Below are positions 36,845 through 47,881 of a DNA stretch of 64,000 nt, piece by piece (within the stretch, counting starts at the first letter, position 1; each line of letters starts with the position of its first letter). The DNA is from Gordonia zhenghanii (lineage in GTDB: Bacteria; Actinomycetota; Actinomycetes; Mycobacteriales; Mycobacteriaceae). Position numbers and translations under genes: made by a program. A model generated the notes under the pieces. That model was given only the letters and a program-made list of their open reading frames with translations, was not told the origin of the DNA and ran no database searches. Location of the stretch: positions 372,001 through 436,000 of the forward strand of contig NZ_JAKKOQ010000001.1 of NCBI RefSeq assembly GCF_021738965.1, written 5' to 3'.

Positions 36845-37660
36845 TCACCCTCGCGGAGGACCGAAGTTCGGCGGCTGCTGGCCATAGTTCGGGGGCTGCT
36901 GGCCGAAGTTCGGGGGCTGTGCGGGACCGAAGCCGGGCTGCGGACCGAAACCCGGGCCGATCGGACTCTTCGGTCCGCCGAGCTTCTCCGGGAACACCGT
37001 GGCGAGCATGGCCACGGCGCCCACCGCCAGAGCGATCAGCGAGAAGACGAGAGTCAGCCACAGGCCATACCCTGCGCTCGCATCGCTGCCGTCCACGTCC
37101 CCCACGTCGCCGCCGAATGCTCCGAGCGGATCCGCGACGAAGACGATGGTGGCAATGGTCGTCGCGAACCCCGCGGCGGCGACGATGACCGCGCCGATGC
37201 CCGGGAAACGACGAACGGCGAGCAGGGCACCGCCCACGATGAGGAGAACGCCGAAGACGATCGTCCAGATCGCCGGCGACCCCGGGCCGTCACCGCCGGA
37301 TTCGTCAGGGTCGATCTGCGACTCGTCGATGAGTCCGTCCGGAACCCCGTCCGGCATGCTGATGTCGACATCACTCGAGTCGACACCCACTCCGGTGACC
37401 GTCATCTCCAAGTTCACCTTCATCTCGCCTGCACCCGGAATGGGCTCAGAGATCGTCGCGCTCAGCGACAACCACGTCAGGAAGCTGAACACGATCAGCA
37501 GCACACCTACGACGACCGCACCGAGACCGACCATGAAGGTTCTCTTGTTCGGTGCAGCGGTCGGCGCGAGAAGCCGACTCTGCAACGACGGCTTCGCCGC
37601 AGGCCCGAAGTTGGGCGGCCCGAAGTTGGGCGGCGGCTGGTTAGGGGGTCCGTACGACAT
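36845..37660 (-). CDS. Membrane protein with Pro/Gly/Phe-rich tails
   Basis: The 271-residue protein has an N-terminal tail of PPNFGP-type repeats (residues about 4-22). One helix (about 42-64) precedes an extracytoplasmic acidic loop (about 65-130). Three more helices (about 130-150, 155-180, 205-230) lead to a C-terminal tail of PPNFGQQ/PPNYGQQ repeats. The ATG at 37660 follows GGGAG by about 7 bases. I do not recognise a family. Similar proline-rich-tailed four-helix proteins occur widely in mycolic-acid bacteria. Nothing shows its function. It is a single gene between the SGNH esterase and clpC, all on the same strand. Confidence 0.75.
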   Translation of the reverse strand: MSYGPPNQPPPNFGPPNFGPAAKPSLQSRLLAPTAAPNKRTFMVGLGAVVVGVLLIVFSFLTWLSLSATISEPIPGAGEMKVNLEMTVTGVGVDSSDVDISMPDGVPDGLIDESQIDPDESGGDGPGSPAIWTIVFGVLLIVGGALLAVRRFPGIGAVIVAAAGFATTIATIVFVADPLGAFGGDVGDVDGSDASAGYGLWLTLVFSLIALAVGAVAMLATVFPEKLGGPKSPIGPGFGPQPGFGPAQPPNFGQQPPNYGQQPPNFGPPRG

Positions 37661-37796
37661 GATTCTGCTCCCGACTCGCTGCATTCACGACCGGCAGGAG
37701 CGCCGATCGTCGACATCTGAATCGTAGACGGCCTCCGGATTCTTGTTCGGGTCGCGTCATTCGTCCGACTCGGAAGATCCGACTCCGACGCGGGAA

Positions 37797-37837
37797 ACGA
37801 CGAACGACCGGCGGGTTGTCCGCCGGCCGTTCGTCGT
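37797..37837 (-). terminator. Strong hairpin terminator after clpC
   Basis: Bases 37797-37814 pair with 37820-37837 (ACGACGAACG with CGTTCGTCGT, then CCGGCGG with CCGCCGG). This is an 18-bp stem with one mismatch and a 5-base loop, starting 13 bases after the clpC stop in the direction of transcription. Confidence 0.85.
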
Positions 37838-37850
37838 GAGGGGTCTCGAG

Positions 37851-40400
<2,550 letters not shown>

Positions 40401-40723
40401 TGTTCTCCCTCGATTGCTTGCGCCCCGGTCGTTGCCGCGCAACCGCGGCAGAGTATGACGACCAGCCCTACGTCCACCTTAGTGGTCGTGCCTGGCCGCC
40501 CGCTCATTACTCCGGTCTCGGGCGGACGCCGTCGACCACGATGGGGGTCTGAGGTTGACAACGCTGCACGCAGGACTGATGTTCCCGCGCGACTACGCCG
40601 TGAGCGAACGCCGCTCAATGCACCCCCGCCAGGCACGGATTCACCCGAACCGGACCCGCCGACCACATTATGCGTGTTACTTTGCGCCACACCATAAAAC
40701 ACTCGGCAAGTCGGGGACCGGCC
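40401..40723. other. Intergenic region between clpC and the propeller operon
   Basis: These 323 bases separate divergent genes and hold no convincing gene. On the minus strand CATACT (40457-40452) is a possible clpC -10 box without a clear -35. A small inverted repeat GTTGC-CGC-GCAAC (40431-40443) lies in the clpC leader. A promoter for the plus-strand operon must also be here, but I cannot point to it. I could not identify a certain ClgR site. Confidence 0.5.
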
Positions 40724-42292
40724 ATGACACGCACACGAACACGCACGCCACTGACAGTCAAGTGGCGGTACCTCACCGTGGTCGCGATCGGATCGGTGAT
40801 CGCGCTGTTCGGATCGTTGGCCGTCGCGCCCGACGCGAACGCCGCCAATCACTTCTTCGGCGACATCTCCGACGTCGCCGTCGACCGAGCCGACTGCGGT
40901 CCCGGATCGAGTCCGGAGCGGGCCCTGCAGGGGCAGGTCACCGCCGAGGACCGGAACTCGGGCCGCTCACGTCGGGGCTACCACTGCAACCTCTCCGAAC
41001 TCGGCAACGTCCGCGGCGCCGGGGGCGGCATCACGTCGGTCACCTACGACCACTGCAGTTACACGGGCAGTCTGTTCCCCGGGAACAATCTCGTCCGTCA
41101 GCCCGGCGTGCAGGTGGTCGACGTCGCGGATCCCAGCGCCCCGAAGGTCGTCGGGTCGTTGACGGCTCCGGCGATGCGCGGCGGCACCTGGGAGACCCTC
41201 AAGGTGAATGAGAAGCGCAAGCTTCTCGCCGCCACATCGGTCCCGTTGCTGTGGGGCGGCGGATACTTCGCCGTCTACGACATCTCCGACTGCGAACACC
41301 CGCGCCTGCTCAATCGCGGCCCCGGCACCGCGACGCCGCTCCCCTTCACCTCGCACGAGGGCGGATGGTCGCCGGACGGCCGCACGTACTGGGCGTCCGG
41401 CGTCTTCCCCGGACACCTCAGCGCCATCGACGTCTCGAATCCTGCGTCGCCGCGCGTCATCTGGCAGGGGTTGCACAGTTTCCTCGGGCACGGGTTCGGC
41501 ATCTCCCCCGACGGTAAACGCATGTACCTCTCGAACATGGCGGGCATCACCGTCCTCGACATCAGCTCCATCCAACGACGAGCACGGTTCCCGCAGGTTC
41601 GACACGTTGCCGCCTACCTGTGGCCGGACGGTCAGCTCAACCAGCACTCGATCCCGGTCACCTACCACGGCAGGCCGCACATCATCACCGCAGACGAAGG
41701 CGGATCGGGCGGTGTCAAGGTGTTCGACGTGACGCGGGTCAACAAGCCGAAGTACAAGGCGCAGATCAAACTGGAGATCAACCTGCCGGAGAACCTCGAC
41801 ACGAATCTCCGCGACTCGATGGGCAACAGCCTGTTCAGCAGCAACCCGCACTACTGCGCGGCGGACCGCCCCGACGATCCGACAACGCTCGCCTGCTCGT
41901 GGGAGTCGTCCGGCATCCGCGTCTTCGACATCCGCGACCTGTCGAAGATCCGCGAGATCGCCTATTTCAACCCGCCTGCGCAGAAGAACGCGACAATCGT
42001 CGACCTACCGAACTCCGCGCACGTCCTCGGCTCGATCATCGGTGTCCCCGCCATCGAGTTCCTGAGTCTCGGCATGTCGATCGTGAACGGGAAGGCCAAG
42101 CTCAACGACGCGCTCGGCCCCCGTTCGGGAATGGTCGTCGGCGGCGACATGTCCACCGACTGGTGCTTCTCACCACCCGAGTTCCACGGCGACCAACTGT
42201 GGACGACGTGCTCCGACGGCGGTTTCTACGCATTGCAGTTGAGCCCGGACGTCTACACGCCGCCCGCAGACCAGGAGTCCGTCTCGGGATGA
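40724..42292 (+). CDS. Secreted LVIVD-type beta-propeller protein
   Basis: The 522-residue protein has a basic N-terminus, a hydrophobic core and an ANA cleavage site (about residue 33, before ANHFFGD). The mature part shows repeated blades of the form VQVVDVADPSAPKVVGSL, FAVYDISDCEHPRLLNRG, LSAIDVSNPASPRVIWQG and IRVFDIRDLSKIREIAYF, the LVIVD/YncE-like pattern. Paired cysteines suggest disulfides. The ATG at 40724 is chosen because it directly precedes the signal peptide. It heads a three-gene unit, its stop overlapping the next start as ATGA. Ligand and function are unknown. Confidence 0.85.
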   Translation: MTRTRTRTPLTVKWRYLTVVAIGSVIALFGSLAVAPDANAANHFFGDISDVAVDRADCGPGSSPERALQGQVTAEDRNSGRSRRGYHCNLSELGNVRGAGGGITSVTYDHCSYTGSLFPGNNLVRQPGVQVVDVADPSAPKVVGSLTAPAMRGGTWETLKVNEKRKLLAATSVPLLWGGGYFAVYDISDCEHPRLLNRGPGTATPLPFTSHEGGWSPDGRTYWASGVFPGHLSAIDVSNPASPRVIWQGLHSFLGHGFGISPDGKRMYLSNMAGITVLDISSIQRRARFPQVRHVAAYLWPDGQLNQHSIPVTYHGRPHIITADEGGSGGVKVFDVTRVNKPKYKAQIKLEINLPENLDTNLRDSMGNSLFSSNPHYCAADRPDDPTTLACSWESSGIRVFDIRDLSKIREIAYFNPPAQKNATIVDLPNSAHVLGSIIGVPAIEFLSLGMSIVNGKAKLNDALGPRSGMVVGGDMSTDWCFSPPEFHGDQLWTTCSDGGFYALQLSPDVYTPPADQESVSG

Positions 42293-42921
42293 CACGAGCC
42301 ACCATCGCAGCGTGCGCAGTGCTCGTGGCACTCGTCGTGGCCGCCGCAGGGTTCTTCGGCGGAGTCGCCTGGGAGAACCACCGCGCCGAACAGCATTCGC
42401 ACGAACCGACTCCCGCAGACATCGGGTTCGCTCAGGACATGGGCGTGCACCACGACCAGGCGATCCTGATCGCGAACACGTTGACGGCCGACGTCGCGCC
42501 GGAGATCCGCGGCCTCGCCGATCGGATCGCCGCGACGCAGACCGCGGAGGCGGCCACGATGCGCGGATGGCTGGACTGGTTCGCGCTGCCGCTCACCTCC
42601 GAACATCCGATGGAATGGATGCATCCCGGCGAGCACGAGCACTCGACACCGCCGGACCCCGACGAGCCGCCGATGCCGGGGCTCGCGAGCGCGGACGAGA
42701 TCGCCCGACTGTCGGACGCCCGCGGGACGGCGGCGGAGATTCTGTTCCTGCAATTGATGACCCGACATCATCGTGGCGGCGTCGAGATGGCGACGGCCGC
42801 ACAGAACTCGGACACTGCGTCGGCGGCCACCCGAAGGCTTGCGCTGTCGATGATCACCGAGCAGGGCGACGAGATCGGGCAGATGACCCTCCTGTTGCGC
42901 GCTCGTGGGGTCGCCCCGTGA
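42289..42921 (+). CDS. DUF305 family exported protein
   Basis: The 210-residue protein has an N-terminal hydrophobic helix (about 5-27, signal or anchor), then two His-rich four-helix segments: DIGFAQDMGVHHDQAILIANTL and LFLQLMTRHHRGGVEMATAAQ, with EHPMEWMHPGEHEHS between. The paired HH motifs are the DUF305 hallmark. Members of this ferritin-like family are often linked to copper or metal handling outside the cytoplasm, but the biochemical role is not settled. It is coupled by four-base overlaps to propeller genes on both sides. Confidence 0.88.
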   Translation: MTRATIAACAVLVALVVAAAGFFGGVAWENHRAEQHSHEPTPADIGFAQDMGVHHDQAILIANTLTADVAPEIRGLADRIAATQTAEAATMRGWLDWFALPLTSEHPMEWMHPGEHEHSTPPDPDEPPMPGLASADEIARLSDARGTAAEILFLQLMTRHHRGGVEMATAAQNSDTASAATRRLALSMITEQGDEIGQMTLLLRARGVAP

Positions 42922-44231
42922 CTCGTCGCCTCCCCTTCGGTATGGACTCCTTCGGTATGGGCTCCTTCGGTATGGGCTCCTTCGCCGCCGTCGGCGCAGC
43001 AGCGCTGGTCGTGGCGGCCGGCCTGGTCCTCGGCCAGCCGACGGGCGCCGAGAACACCCGCGGCCACGGCGTGTTGGACGACTACGCATCGACGCCGTCG
43101 ACGGCATGGACTCTGGACGACCAGTCACTGCCCGGTCTGACCGGCGACGGCGACATCACGATCGCCGACACCTCCGGCGACGACTGGCTCGTCTCGTACA
43201 CCGCCGGAATCCGGCGCATGTACGTCCTCGTCGACGCCGGCACCGGCGCGCAGCGATGGGATGAGCCGGTGAACGCCGGGTTCGGCGCGTGCGCGTTCGA
43301 CGAGTCTGGTGACATCGGCTGCTCGGTGCGGACGCGGACCGACGGCCCCGACAACGGCTTCTTCGTCGTCGACCGCGAGAACGGCAGCCTGGAACTGACG
43401 TCGAGAGGATCCGACACTGCGGAACTGGTCGGGCTGGGCGCCGACTTCGTGCACGTCAACGACAGCGGATACCAGGTGTCCCGACGTTCGCCGTCCGGCG
43501 ACGAGCGCTGGACTCGCACGTTCGCCGCATCCGCGCGGCCGAGCGTCACGGACGGCGTCCTGACCGTCGCGACTGCGGACGGCGCACGGTTCGTCATCGA
43601 TCCGGTTACTGGCGAGGATGTCGCAGCCTGTCAGGACTGCGAGGTGACGACCTACCCGACGGGACTCGTCGTCTCCCGCAGCCACGACGGCACCACGACG
43701 CTCGACTTCTATCGCGTGTCCGACGGCGTCGTCGATCCGACGCGTGTCTCGAGCGCCGACGGCCTCCGAGTGGTCCCCGGCCTGTCGACTCTGCCGGTGG
43801 TCACGGCGGCGGGCGACACCGTCCTGCAAGCGCACGGCCGCTATCAGGTCATGGATCCGGCGACCGGCGACGCCGTCTGGGAGGTCTCGGACACCGAACT
43901 GTCCAAGGCGCACACCCGCCCGTGTGGACCGCAGGTGTCCTTCGCTCTCAAGGACCGCTCACGCGTCTTCTTCGCACTCGACGACGGCTCCCGGGTCGGC
44001 GAGCTCGCCGAACCCGAGTTCGGCAGACCCGAGGCCGACGTCGACATGCTGTCGTGTGTCGGCGCGTCCGAGGACGTCGTGGTCTTCGGGAACCGGAGTC
44101 AGCTCACCGCTTTCCGTCCGTCGACCGGCGAGCAGGCGTGGGTGCTGCCGATCAACGGCGACGCGACCGACGTCGACGGGCGGATCGTGCTCAACCAGGG
44201 CTCCACGCTCAGTGTGCTGACCCCGAACTAG
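42918..44231 (+). CDS. Exported PQQ-like beta-propeller protein
   Basis: The 437-residue protein starts with GTG at 42918 overlapping the DUF305 stop as GTGA (an in-frame ATG at 42942 is an alternative). The N-terminus carries a triple SFGMG/D repeat encoded by a 15-base tandem repeat, then a hydrophobic helix (about 22-40). The rest is blades of the PQQ-like type (VLVDAGTGAQRWDEPV, VVDRENGSLELT, VMDPATGDAVWEV, AFRPSTGEQAWVLP). No catalytic or heme motif is seen. It probably acts outside the membrane with the other two proteins of the operon. Confidence 0.83.
   Translation: MTRRLPFGMDSFGMGSFGMGSFAAVGAAALVVAAGLVLGQPTGAENTRGHGVLDDYASTPSTAWTLDDQSLPGLTGDGDITIADTSGDDWLVSYTAGIRRMYVLVDAGTGAQRWDEPVNAGFGACAFDESGDIGCSVRTRTDGPDNGFFVVDRENGSLELTSRGSDTAELVGLGADFVHVNDSGYQVSRRSPSGDERWTRTFAASARPSVTDGVLTVATADGARFVIDPVTGEDVAACQDCEVTTYPTGLVVSRSHDGTTTLDFYRVSDGVVDPTRVSSADGLRVVPGLSTLPVVTAAGDTVLQAHGRYQVMDPATGDAVWEVSDTELSKAHTRPCGPQVSFALKDRSRVFFALDDGSRVGELAEPEFGRPEADVDMLSCVGASEDVVVFGNRSQLTAFRPSTGEQAWVLPINGDATDVDGRIVLNQGSTLSVLTPN
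42934..42984 (+). repeat. 15-base in-frame tandem repeat (3.4 copies)
   Basis: The unit CCTTCGGTATGGRCT occurs at 42934, 42949 and 42964, with a partial fourth copy from 42979. Copies 2 and 3 are identical and copy 1 differs by one base. It encodes SFGM(D/G) repeats just before the signal helix of the propeller gene and could change copy number by slippage without a frameshift. Confidence 0.9.
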
Positions 44232-44238
44232 GTTCGCA

Positions 44239-45096
44239 CTACCGCAGGGCTGCGCGGATCGCTTCGACGAACGGCGTGCTCGGAGAGCCTCGGAGGTCTG
44301 CGAGGTCCGTCGACGACGAGTCGAGGGCGCCCTGAGCGGCTCCGCCGTCGGAGTCGGAGAAGACGGCTGCCGCCCCCTCGGGCACGCCGGCTCCGACCAG
44401 TGCCGCCTTGTAGTCGGCGACGGGGAGGTCCTGGTAGCGGACCGGCTTTCCGGCGATCTCGCCGAACGCGGCCGCGATGTCGGGGTACGTCAAGTGCTGC
44501 GATCCCGCGAGCTCGTAGACGCGGCCGGCCTCCGGTGCGAGGAGAGCAGCGGCTGCCGCATCCGCGTAGTCGGCCCGTGCGGCCGGCGCGACCACCGCGG
44601 CGCCCGCCGAACCGGCGAAGACACCGCTGTCGATCGCGGCGGGCGCCGAGGCCGCATAGTTCTCCGAATACCAGCCGTTGCGCAGGAGCGCGTGGTCGAG
44701 GCCGCTGTCGGCGAGGTAGGCCTCGGTCTCCCGGTGTTCGGCCGCCAGCATCAACGGCGACGTGTCGGCGCCGAGCAGACTCGTGTAGGCGACGAAGCCG
44801 ACGCCTGCCTTCCGTGCCGCGTCGATGACGTTCCGGTGCTGCGGCGTCCGCTTACCGACTTCCGGGCTGGAGACCAGCAGCAGGCGGTCGACGCCACCGA
44901 GCGCTGCGTCGAGGGTCTCCGGGCGCTCGTAGTCGGCGAGACGGACGACGACGCCCGCTTCCCGGAGTGGCGTCGCCTTCGCGTCGTCGCGCGCGAACGC
45001 GACGATGTCGGACGGAGCGACGCCCCGCGCGATGAGGGCAGAAATCGCCGCACCGCCGAGGCCGCCGGTCGCTCCGGTCACTGCAAACGTCGTCAT
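44239..45096 (-). CDS. NmrA-type NAD(P)H:quinone oxidoreductase (QorB/YtfG-like)
   Basis: The 285-residue Rossmann-fold protein has GATGGLGGAAISALI at the N-terminus for NAD(P) binding, VVRLADYERPETL, LLLVSSPEVGKRTPQHRNVIDAA, and LDHALLRNGWYSEN near residue 140. The pattern is that of atypical SDR/NmrA proteins, including quinone reductase YtfG. ATG 45096 with AAGGAGAA upstream is the start. It diverges from an HxlR regulator, as in the known qor2/qorR pair of Corynebacterium, suggesting induction by electrophiles or quinones (inference). It converges with the propeller operon, with 7 bases between stops. Confidence 0.88.
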   Translation of the reverse strand: MTTFAVTGATGGLGGAAISALIARGVAPSDIVAFARDDAKATPLREAGVVVRLADYERPETLDAALGGVDRLLLVSSPEVGKRTPQHRNVIDAARKAGVGFVAYTSLLGADTSPLMLAAEHRETEAYLADSGLDHALLRNGWYSENYAASAPAAIDSGVFAGSAGAAVVAPAARADYADAAAAALLAPEAGRVYELAGSQHLTYPDIAAAFGEIAGKPVRYQDLPVADYKAALVGAGVPEGAAAVFSDSDGGAAQGALDSSSTDLADLRGSPSTPFVEAIRAALR

Positions 45097-45156
45097 GGGG
45101 TTCTCCTTCGATCGGGCGGCGCTGCCATGGACTGCAACGCCTCTACCCATTGATCA

Positions 45157-45175
45157 TGCACTTACTTTTAGTGCA
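45157..45175. promoter_or_regulatory. Probable HxlR operator
   Basis: TGCACT (45157-45162) and AGTGCA (45170-45175) form a 6-bp inverted repeat with a 7-base spacer, in the 131-base region between the divergent quinone reductase and HxlR genes. Position and symmetry fit an HxlR dimer site. A further TGCA follows at 45177-45180. Confidence 0.6.
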
Positions 45176-45214
45176 GTGCAACAGAACCAGTCAGCACGCG
45201 CGATACGGTGGGTA

Positions 45215-45220
45215 TAAAGT
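45215..45220 (+). promoter_or_regulatory. Candidate -10 box for leaderless HxlR transcript
   Basis: TAAAGT fits TANNNT and lies exactly 7 bases before the HxlR ATG. There is no Shine-Dalgarno sequence, so transcription probably starts at or next to the start codon. Confidence 0.5.
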
Positions 45221-45227
45221 GGCAGAC

Positions 45228-45590
45228 ATGACCGCGTTATCCCCGGACGTCTTCTCACGCGACTGCGAGTCCCGGCCCGTACTGCAGGACGCGACGAGCC
45301 GCTGGGGACTCCTCGCGCTCGTGGCGCTCCGCGACGGCGAGCTCCGGTTCAACGCGCTACGACGCCGAGTCGACGGGGTCAGCGAGCGGATGCTGTCGTC
45401 GACCCTTCAGTCGCTCGAGCGCGACGGATTCGTCGATCGCACTGTGTTGCAGGCGATTCCCCCACGGGTCGAGTACTCGTTGACTGATCTCGGGACCGAG
45501 GTGGCATCTCGCCTGGCAGGCCTGATCGACCTCGTCGAAGGCCGGTTGCCCGAAGTCCAGAAGGCTCGCGAGGACTACGACGAGCGCTAG
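45228..45590 (+). CDS. HxlR-family redox-type transcriptional regulator
   Basis: The 120-residue winged-helix protein has one N-terminal Cys near residue 13 (VFSRDCESRPVL), the redox-sensing position in HypR/QorR/YodB-type HxlR proteins. The wHTH core follows: RWGLLALVALRDGELRFNALRRRVDGVSERMLSSTLQSLERDGFVDR and IPPRVEYSLTDLG. Divergent pairing with a quinone oxidoreductase gene and the palindrome between them support local repression relieved by thiol oxidation or alkylation (inference). ATG 45228 is preferred over upstream in-frame codons because those lie in the promoter. Confidence 0.87.
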   Translation: MTALSPDVFSRDCESRPVLQDATSRWGLLALVALRDGELRFNALRRRVDGVSERMLSSTLQSLERDGFVDRTVLQAIPPRVEYSLTDLGTEVASRLAGLIDLVEGRLPEVQKAREDYDER

Positions 45591-45605
45591 CGGATCGCGA
45601 ACATC

Positions 45606-46889
45606 TCAGCGCTCCAGGAACGCCCGCAGCGCCTTGGAGTACATGGCGACGTCGTCGACGCCCATGAGTTCACGGCAGCTGTGCATCGCGAGTTGCGGAG
45701 CACCGACGTCGACGGTCAACAGACCGGTGCGCGTCGCGGTGAGCGGTCCGATGGTCGAACCACAGGGCAGGTCCGCACGATGGACGTACCGCTGCAGCGG
45801 CACACCTGCGTCGCGGCAGGCCATCGCGAACTCGGCCTCCCCCGTCGCGTCGGACGCGTAGCGCAGGTTCTGGTTCACCTTGAGGACCGGTCCGCCGCCG
45901 ACGGCGATCTGGTGGCCGTGTTCGTGCCGGTCCGGGTAGTTGGGGTGGGTGGCGTGCGCCATGTCGCCCGACGCGCAGACGCTTGCCGCCATGGTCTGCA
46001 GGAACTCGTCGCGGCCGCCGCCGTTCGCGGCGACGAGCCGTTCCAGCACGGTGACCAGGAAGTCGCTGGACGCGCCCCGCTCAGAACCCGACCCGACTTC
46101 TTCGTGATCGAACAACGCGAGCACGGTGACGCTGCGGCCCGGCCGCGCGTCGAGAAGCGCTCGCAGTCCCGCGTAACAGGTGCCCTGGTTGTCCAGTCGC
46201 GGTGCGCTGAGGAACTCACCGCCGGCGCCGACGATGCGTGCGGGCGTGACGTCGTGCGCCATCAGTTCCCAGCCGAGCACCGCTGCGGGGTCGACCTCTG
46301 CACGCTCGGCGACGACGTCGACGATGGACGCCTTCTCGTCGAGGCTCCACAGCGCGTCGACATGCCGCTGCGGGTCGAGGTGCACGCCTTTGCGGTCGTC
46401 GGACAGGTGGATGGCGAGTTGCGGGACGCGCAGGATCGGCTCGTCGATCCGCACCGTGGCGTGGGCGACGGACGAGCCGTCGGCGTACGCGAGCCGCCCG
46501 GACAGTCCGAGGTCGCGGTCGAGCCACGAGTTGAGCCAGGCGCCGCCGTACGGTTCCAGTGCGACTGTGGACAGCCCCGCGGCCCGCCGGTCCGGGTGCT
46601 GCTTGACGCGGAGGTTGGGGCTGTCGGTGTGCCCGCCGATGATGCGGAAGGGCGCACTGCCCGGTCGGCCGACAGTGTCGAGAACGGAGCCGTCCCACGC
46701 GATGATCGAGCCCCCGCGCACGACGTAGCCGCGTCGGACGTCGACAGGCCACGGCTGCGCCTCGAACACGCGCACATAGCCCGCGGCGTCGAGGGACTCG
46801 GCGACGCTCGCGCACACGTGGAACGGCGACGGCGAGGAGTCGATGAACTCGCCGAGGCCAACTGCGGTCGCCCCTGCCCCTGTCTCCAT
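45606..46889 (-). CDS. pepC: M18-family aspartyl aminopeptidase
   Basis: The 427-residue metallopeptidase has metal-binding motifs [14 protein letters not shown] (His, Asp), [19 protein letters not shown] (Asp, Glu, Glu) and a C-terminal MHSCRELMG with a His ligand. A further His-rich segment [15 protein letters not shown] lies between. M18 enzymes are large cytosolic tetrahedral assemblies that remove N-terminal acidic residues. The ATG at 46889 is chosen (GTG 46892 is possible). Frame extension further upstream is only overlap with purQ. It follows purQ by 11 bases on the same strand, near the order seen around M. tuberculosis pepC (Rv0800). Confidence 0.92.
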   Translation of the reverse strand: METGAGATAVGLGEFIDSSPSPFHVCASVAESLDAAGYVRVFEAQPWPVDVRRGYVVRGGSIIAWDGSVLDTVGRPGSAPFRIIGGHTDSPNLRVKQHPDRRAAGLSTVALEPYGGAWLNSWLDRDLGLSGRLAYADGSSVAHATVRIDEPILRVPQLAIHLSDDRKGVHLDPQRHVDALWSLDEKASIVDVVAERAEVDPAAVLGWELMAHDVTPARIVGAGGEFLSAPRLDNQGTCYAGLRALLDARPGRSVTVLALFDHEEVGSGSERGASSDFLVTVLERLVAANGGGRDEFLQTMAASVCASGDMAHATHPNYPDRHEHGHQIAVGGGPVLKVNQNLRYASDATGEAEFAMACRDAGVPLQRYVHRADLPCGSTIGPLTATRTGLLTVDVGAPQLAMHSCRELMGVDDVAMYSKALRAFLER

Positions 46890-46900
46890 CACCGGCTCCG

Positions 46901-47581
46901 TCAGACGGCTGCCATGACGGCGTCGAGCGCCGAATAGAACAGGCCGAGACCGTCGTCGGACGGACCGGTGAGGGCTTCGACGGAATGCTCGGGATGCGGC
47001 ATGAGGCCGACGACGCGACCGTTGGCACTGGAGATGCCCGCGATGTCGAGCTGCGATCCGTTCGGGTTGTCGCCCGCGTAGGTGAACACGATGCGGCCTT
47101 CGCCCTGCAGTTCCGCGAGGGTCTGCTCGGATGCGACGTAGCGCCCCTCCCCCGATTTCAGCGGAATCAAGATCTCGGCGCCCGGCTCGTAACGGCTGGT
47201 CCACGCGGTGACGTTCGATTCGACGCGCAGCCACTGGTCGCGGCACACGAAGTGCAGACCCTGGTTGCGGGTGAGCGCACCGGGCAGCAGGCCTGCCTCG
47301 CACAGGATCTGGAAGCCGTTGCAGATGCCGAGGACCGGCATCCCCGTGGCGGCCGCTGCGATCACTTCGCCCATCACCGGTGCGAACTTGGCGATCGCAC
47401 CGGTCCGGAGGTAGTCGCCGTACGAGAAGCCGCCGGGGACGACGACCGCGTCGACGTCCTTCAGGTCGGCGTCGCCGTGCCACAGGTCGACGGCTTCGCC
47501 GCCTGCGAGGCGGACGGCACGGGCGGCATCGACGTCGTCGAGTGTGCCCGGAAAGGTGATGACTCCGATACGTGCGGTCAT
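46901..47581 (-). CDS. purQ: FGAM synthase glutaminase subunit PurQ
   Basis: The 226-residue class I glutamine amidotransferase has [15 protein letters not shown], nucleophile Cys in [17 protein letters not shown], and C-terminal MPHPEHSVE with the catalytic His-Glu. It releases ammonia from glutamine for PurL in the fourth step of purine synthesis, in complex with PurS. It lies 7 bases after purS on the same strand. purL, which often follows, is not next to it; an M18 peptidase gene is. Confidence 0.97.
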   Translation of the reverse strand: MTARIGVITFPGTLDDVDAARAVRLAGGEAVDLWHGDADLKDVDAVVVPGGFSYGDYLRTGAIAKFAPVMGEVIAAAATGMPVLGICNGFQILCEAGLLPGALTRNQGLHFVCRDQWLRVESNVTAWTSRYEPGAEILIPLKSGEGRYVASEQTLAELQGEGRIVFTYAGDNPNGSQLDIAGISSANGRVVGLMPHPEHSVEALTGPSDDGLGLFYSALDAVMAAV

Positions 47582-47588
47582 CGGCTGC

Positions 47589-47828
47589 TCACTCCGCCAC
47601 TCGGGAGACGGCGAACTCCTCGATGACCGTGTTGGTCAGGAGGTCTTCGGCGATGCGCTCGAGGTCGGCGTCGCTGACCGAGTCGTCGACCTCCAACTCG
47701 AATCGCTTGCCCTGTCGGACGTCTGCGACGCCCGCGAATCCGAGACGTCCCAAGGCGCCGACGATCGCCTGCCCCTGGGGATCCAGGATCTCGGCCTTCG
47801 GCATGACATCGACCACTACACGTGCCAT
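47589..47828 (-). CDS. purS: FGAM synthase subunit PurS
   Basis: The 79-residue protein matches Pur[28 protein letters not shown] and a C-terminal NTVIEEFAV. PurS bridges PurQ and PurL in Gram-positive-type FGAM synthase. GAAGGAG lies upstream of the ATG. It is the first gene of the purS-purQ pair. Confidence 0.97.
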   Translation of the reverse strand: MARVVVDVMPKAEILDPQGQAIVGALGRLGFAGVADVRQGKRFELEVDDSVSDADLERIAEDLLTNTVIEEFAVSRVAE

Positions 47829-47881
47829 CAGGCAACCGCTCCTTCGGTGAGAAAGTCGTACGGCGGTAGCTTACCTGGGCC

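Noticed and set aside
46890..47483. Extension of the M18 peptidase frame over purQ
   Set aside because: Shadow of purQ in another frame; family length and homology start at 46889.
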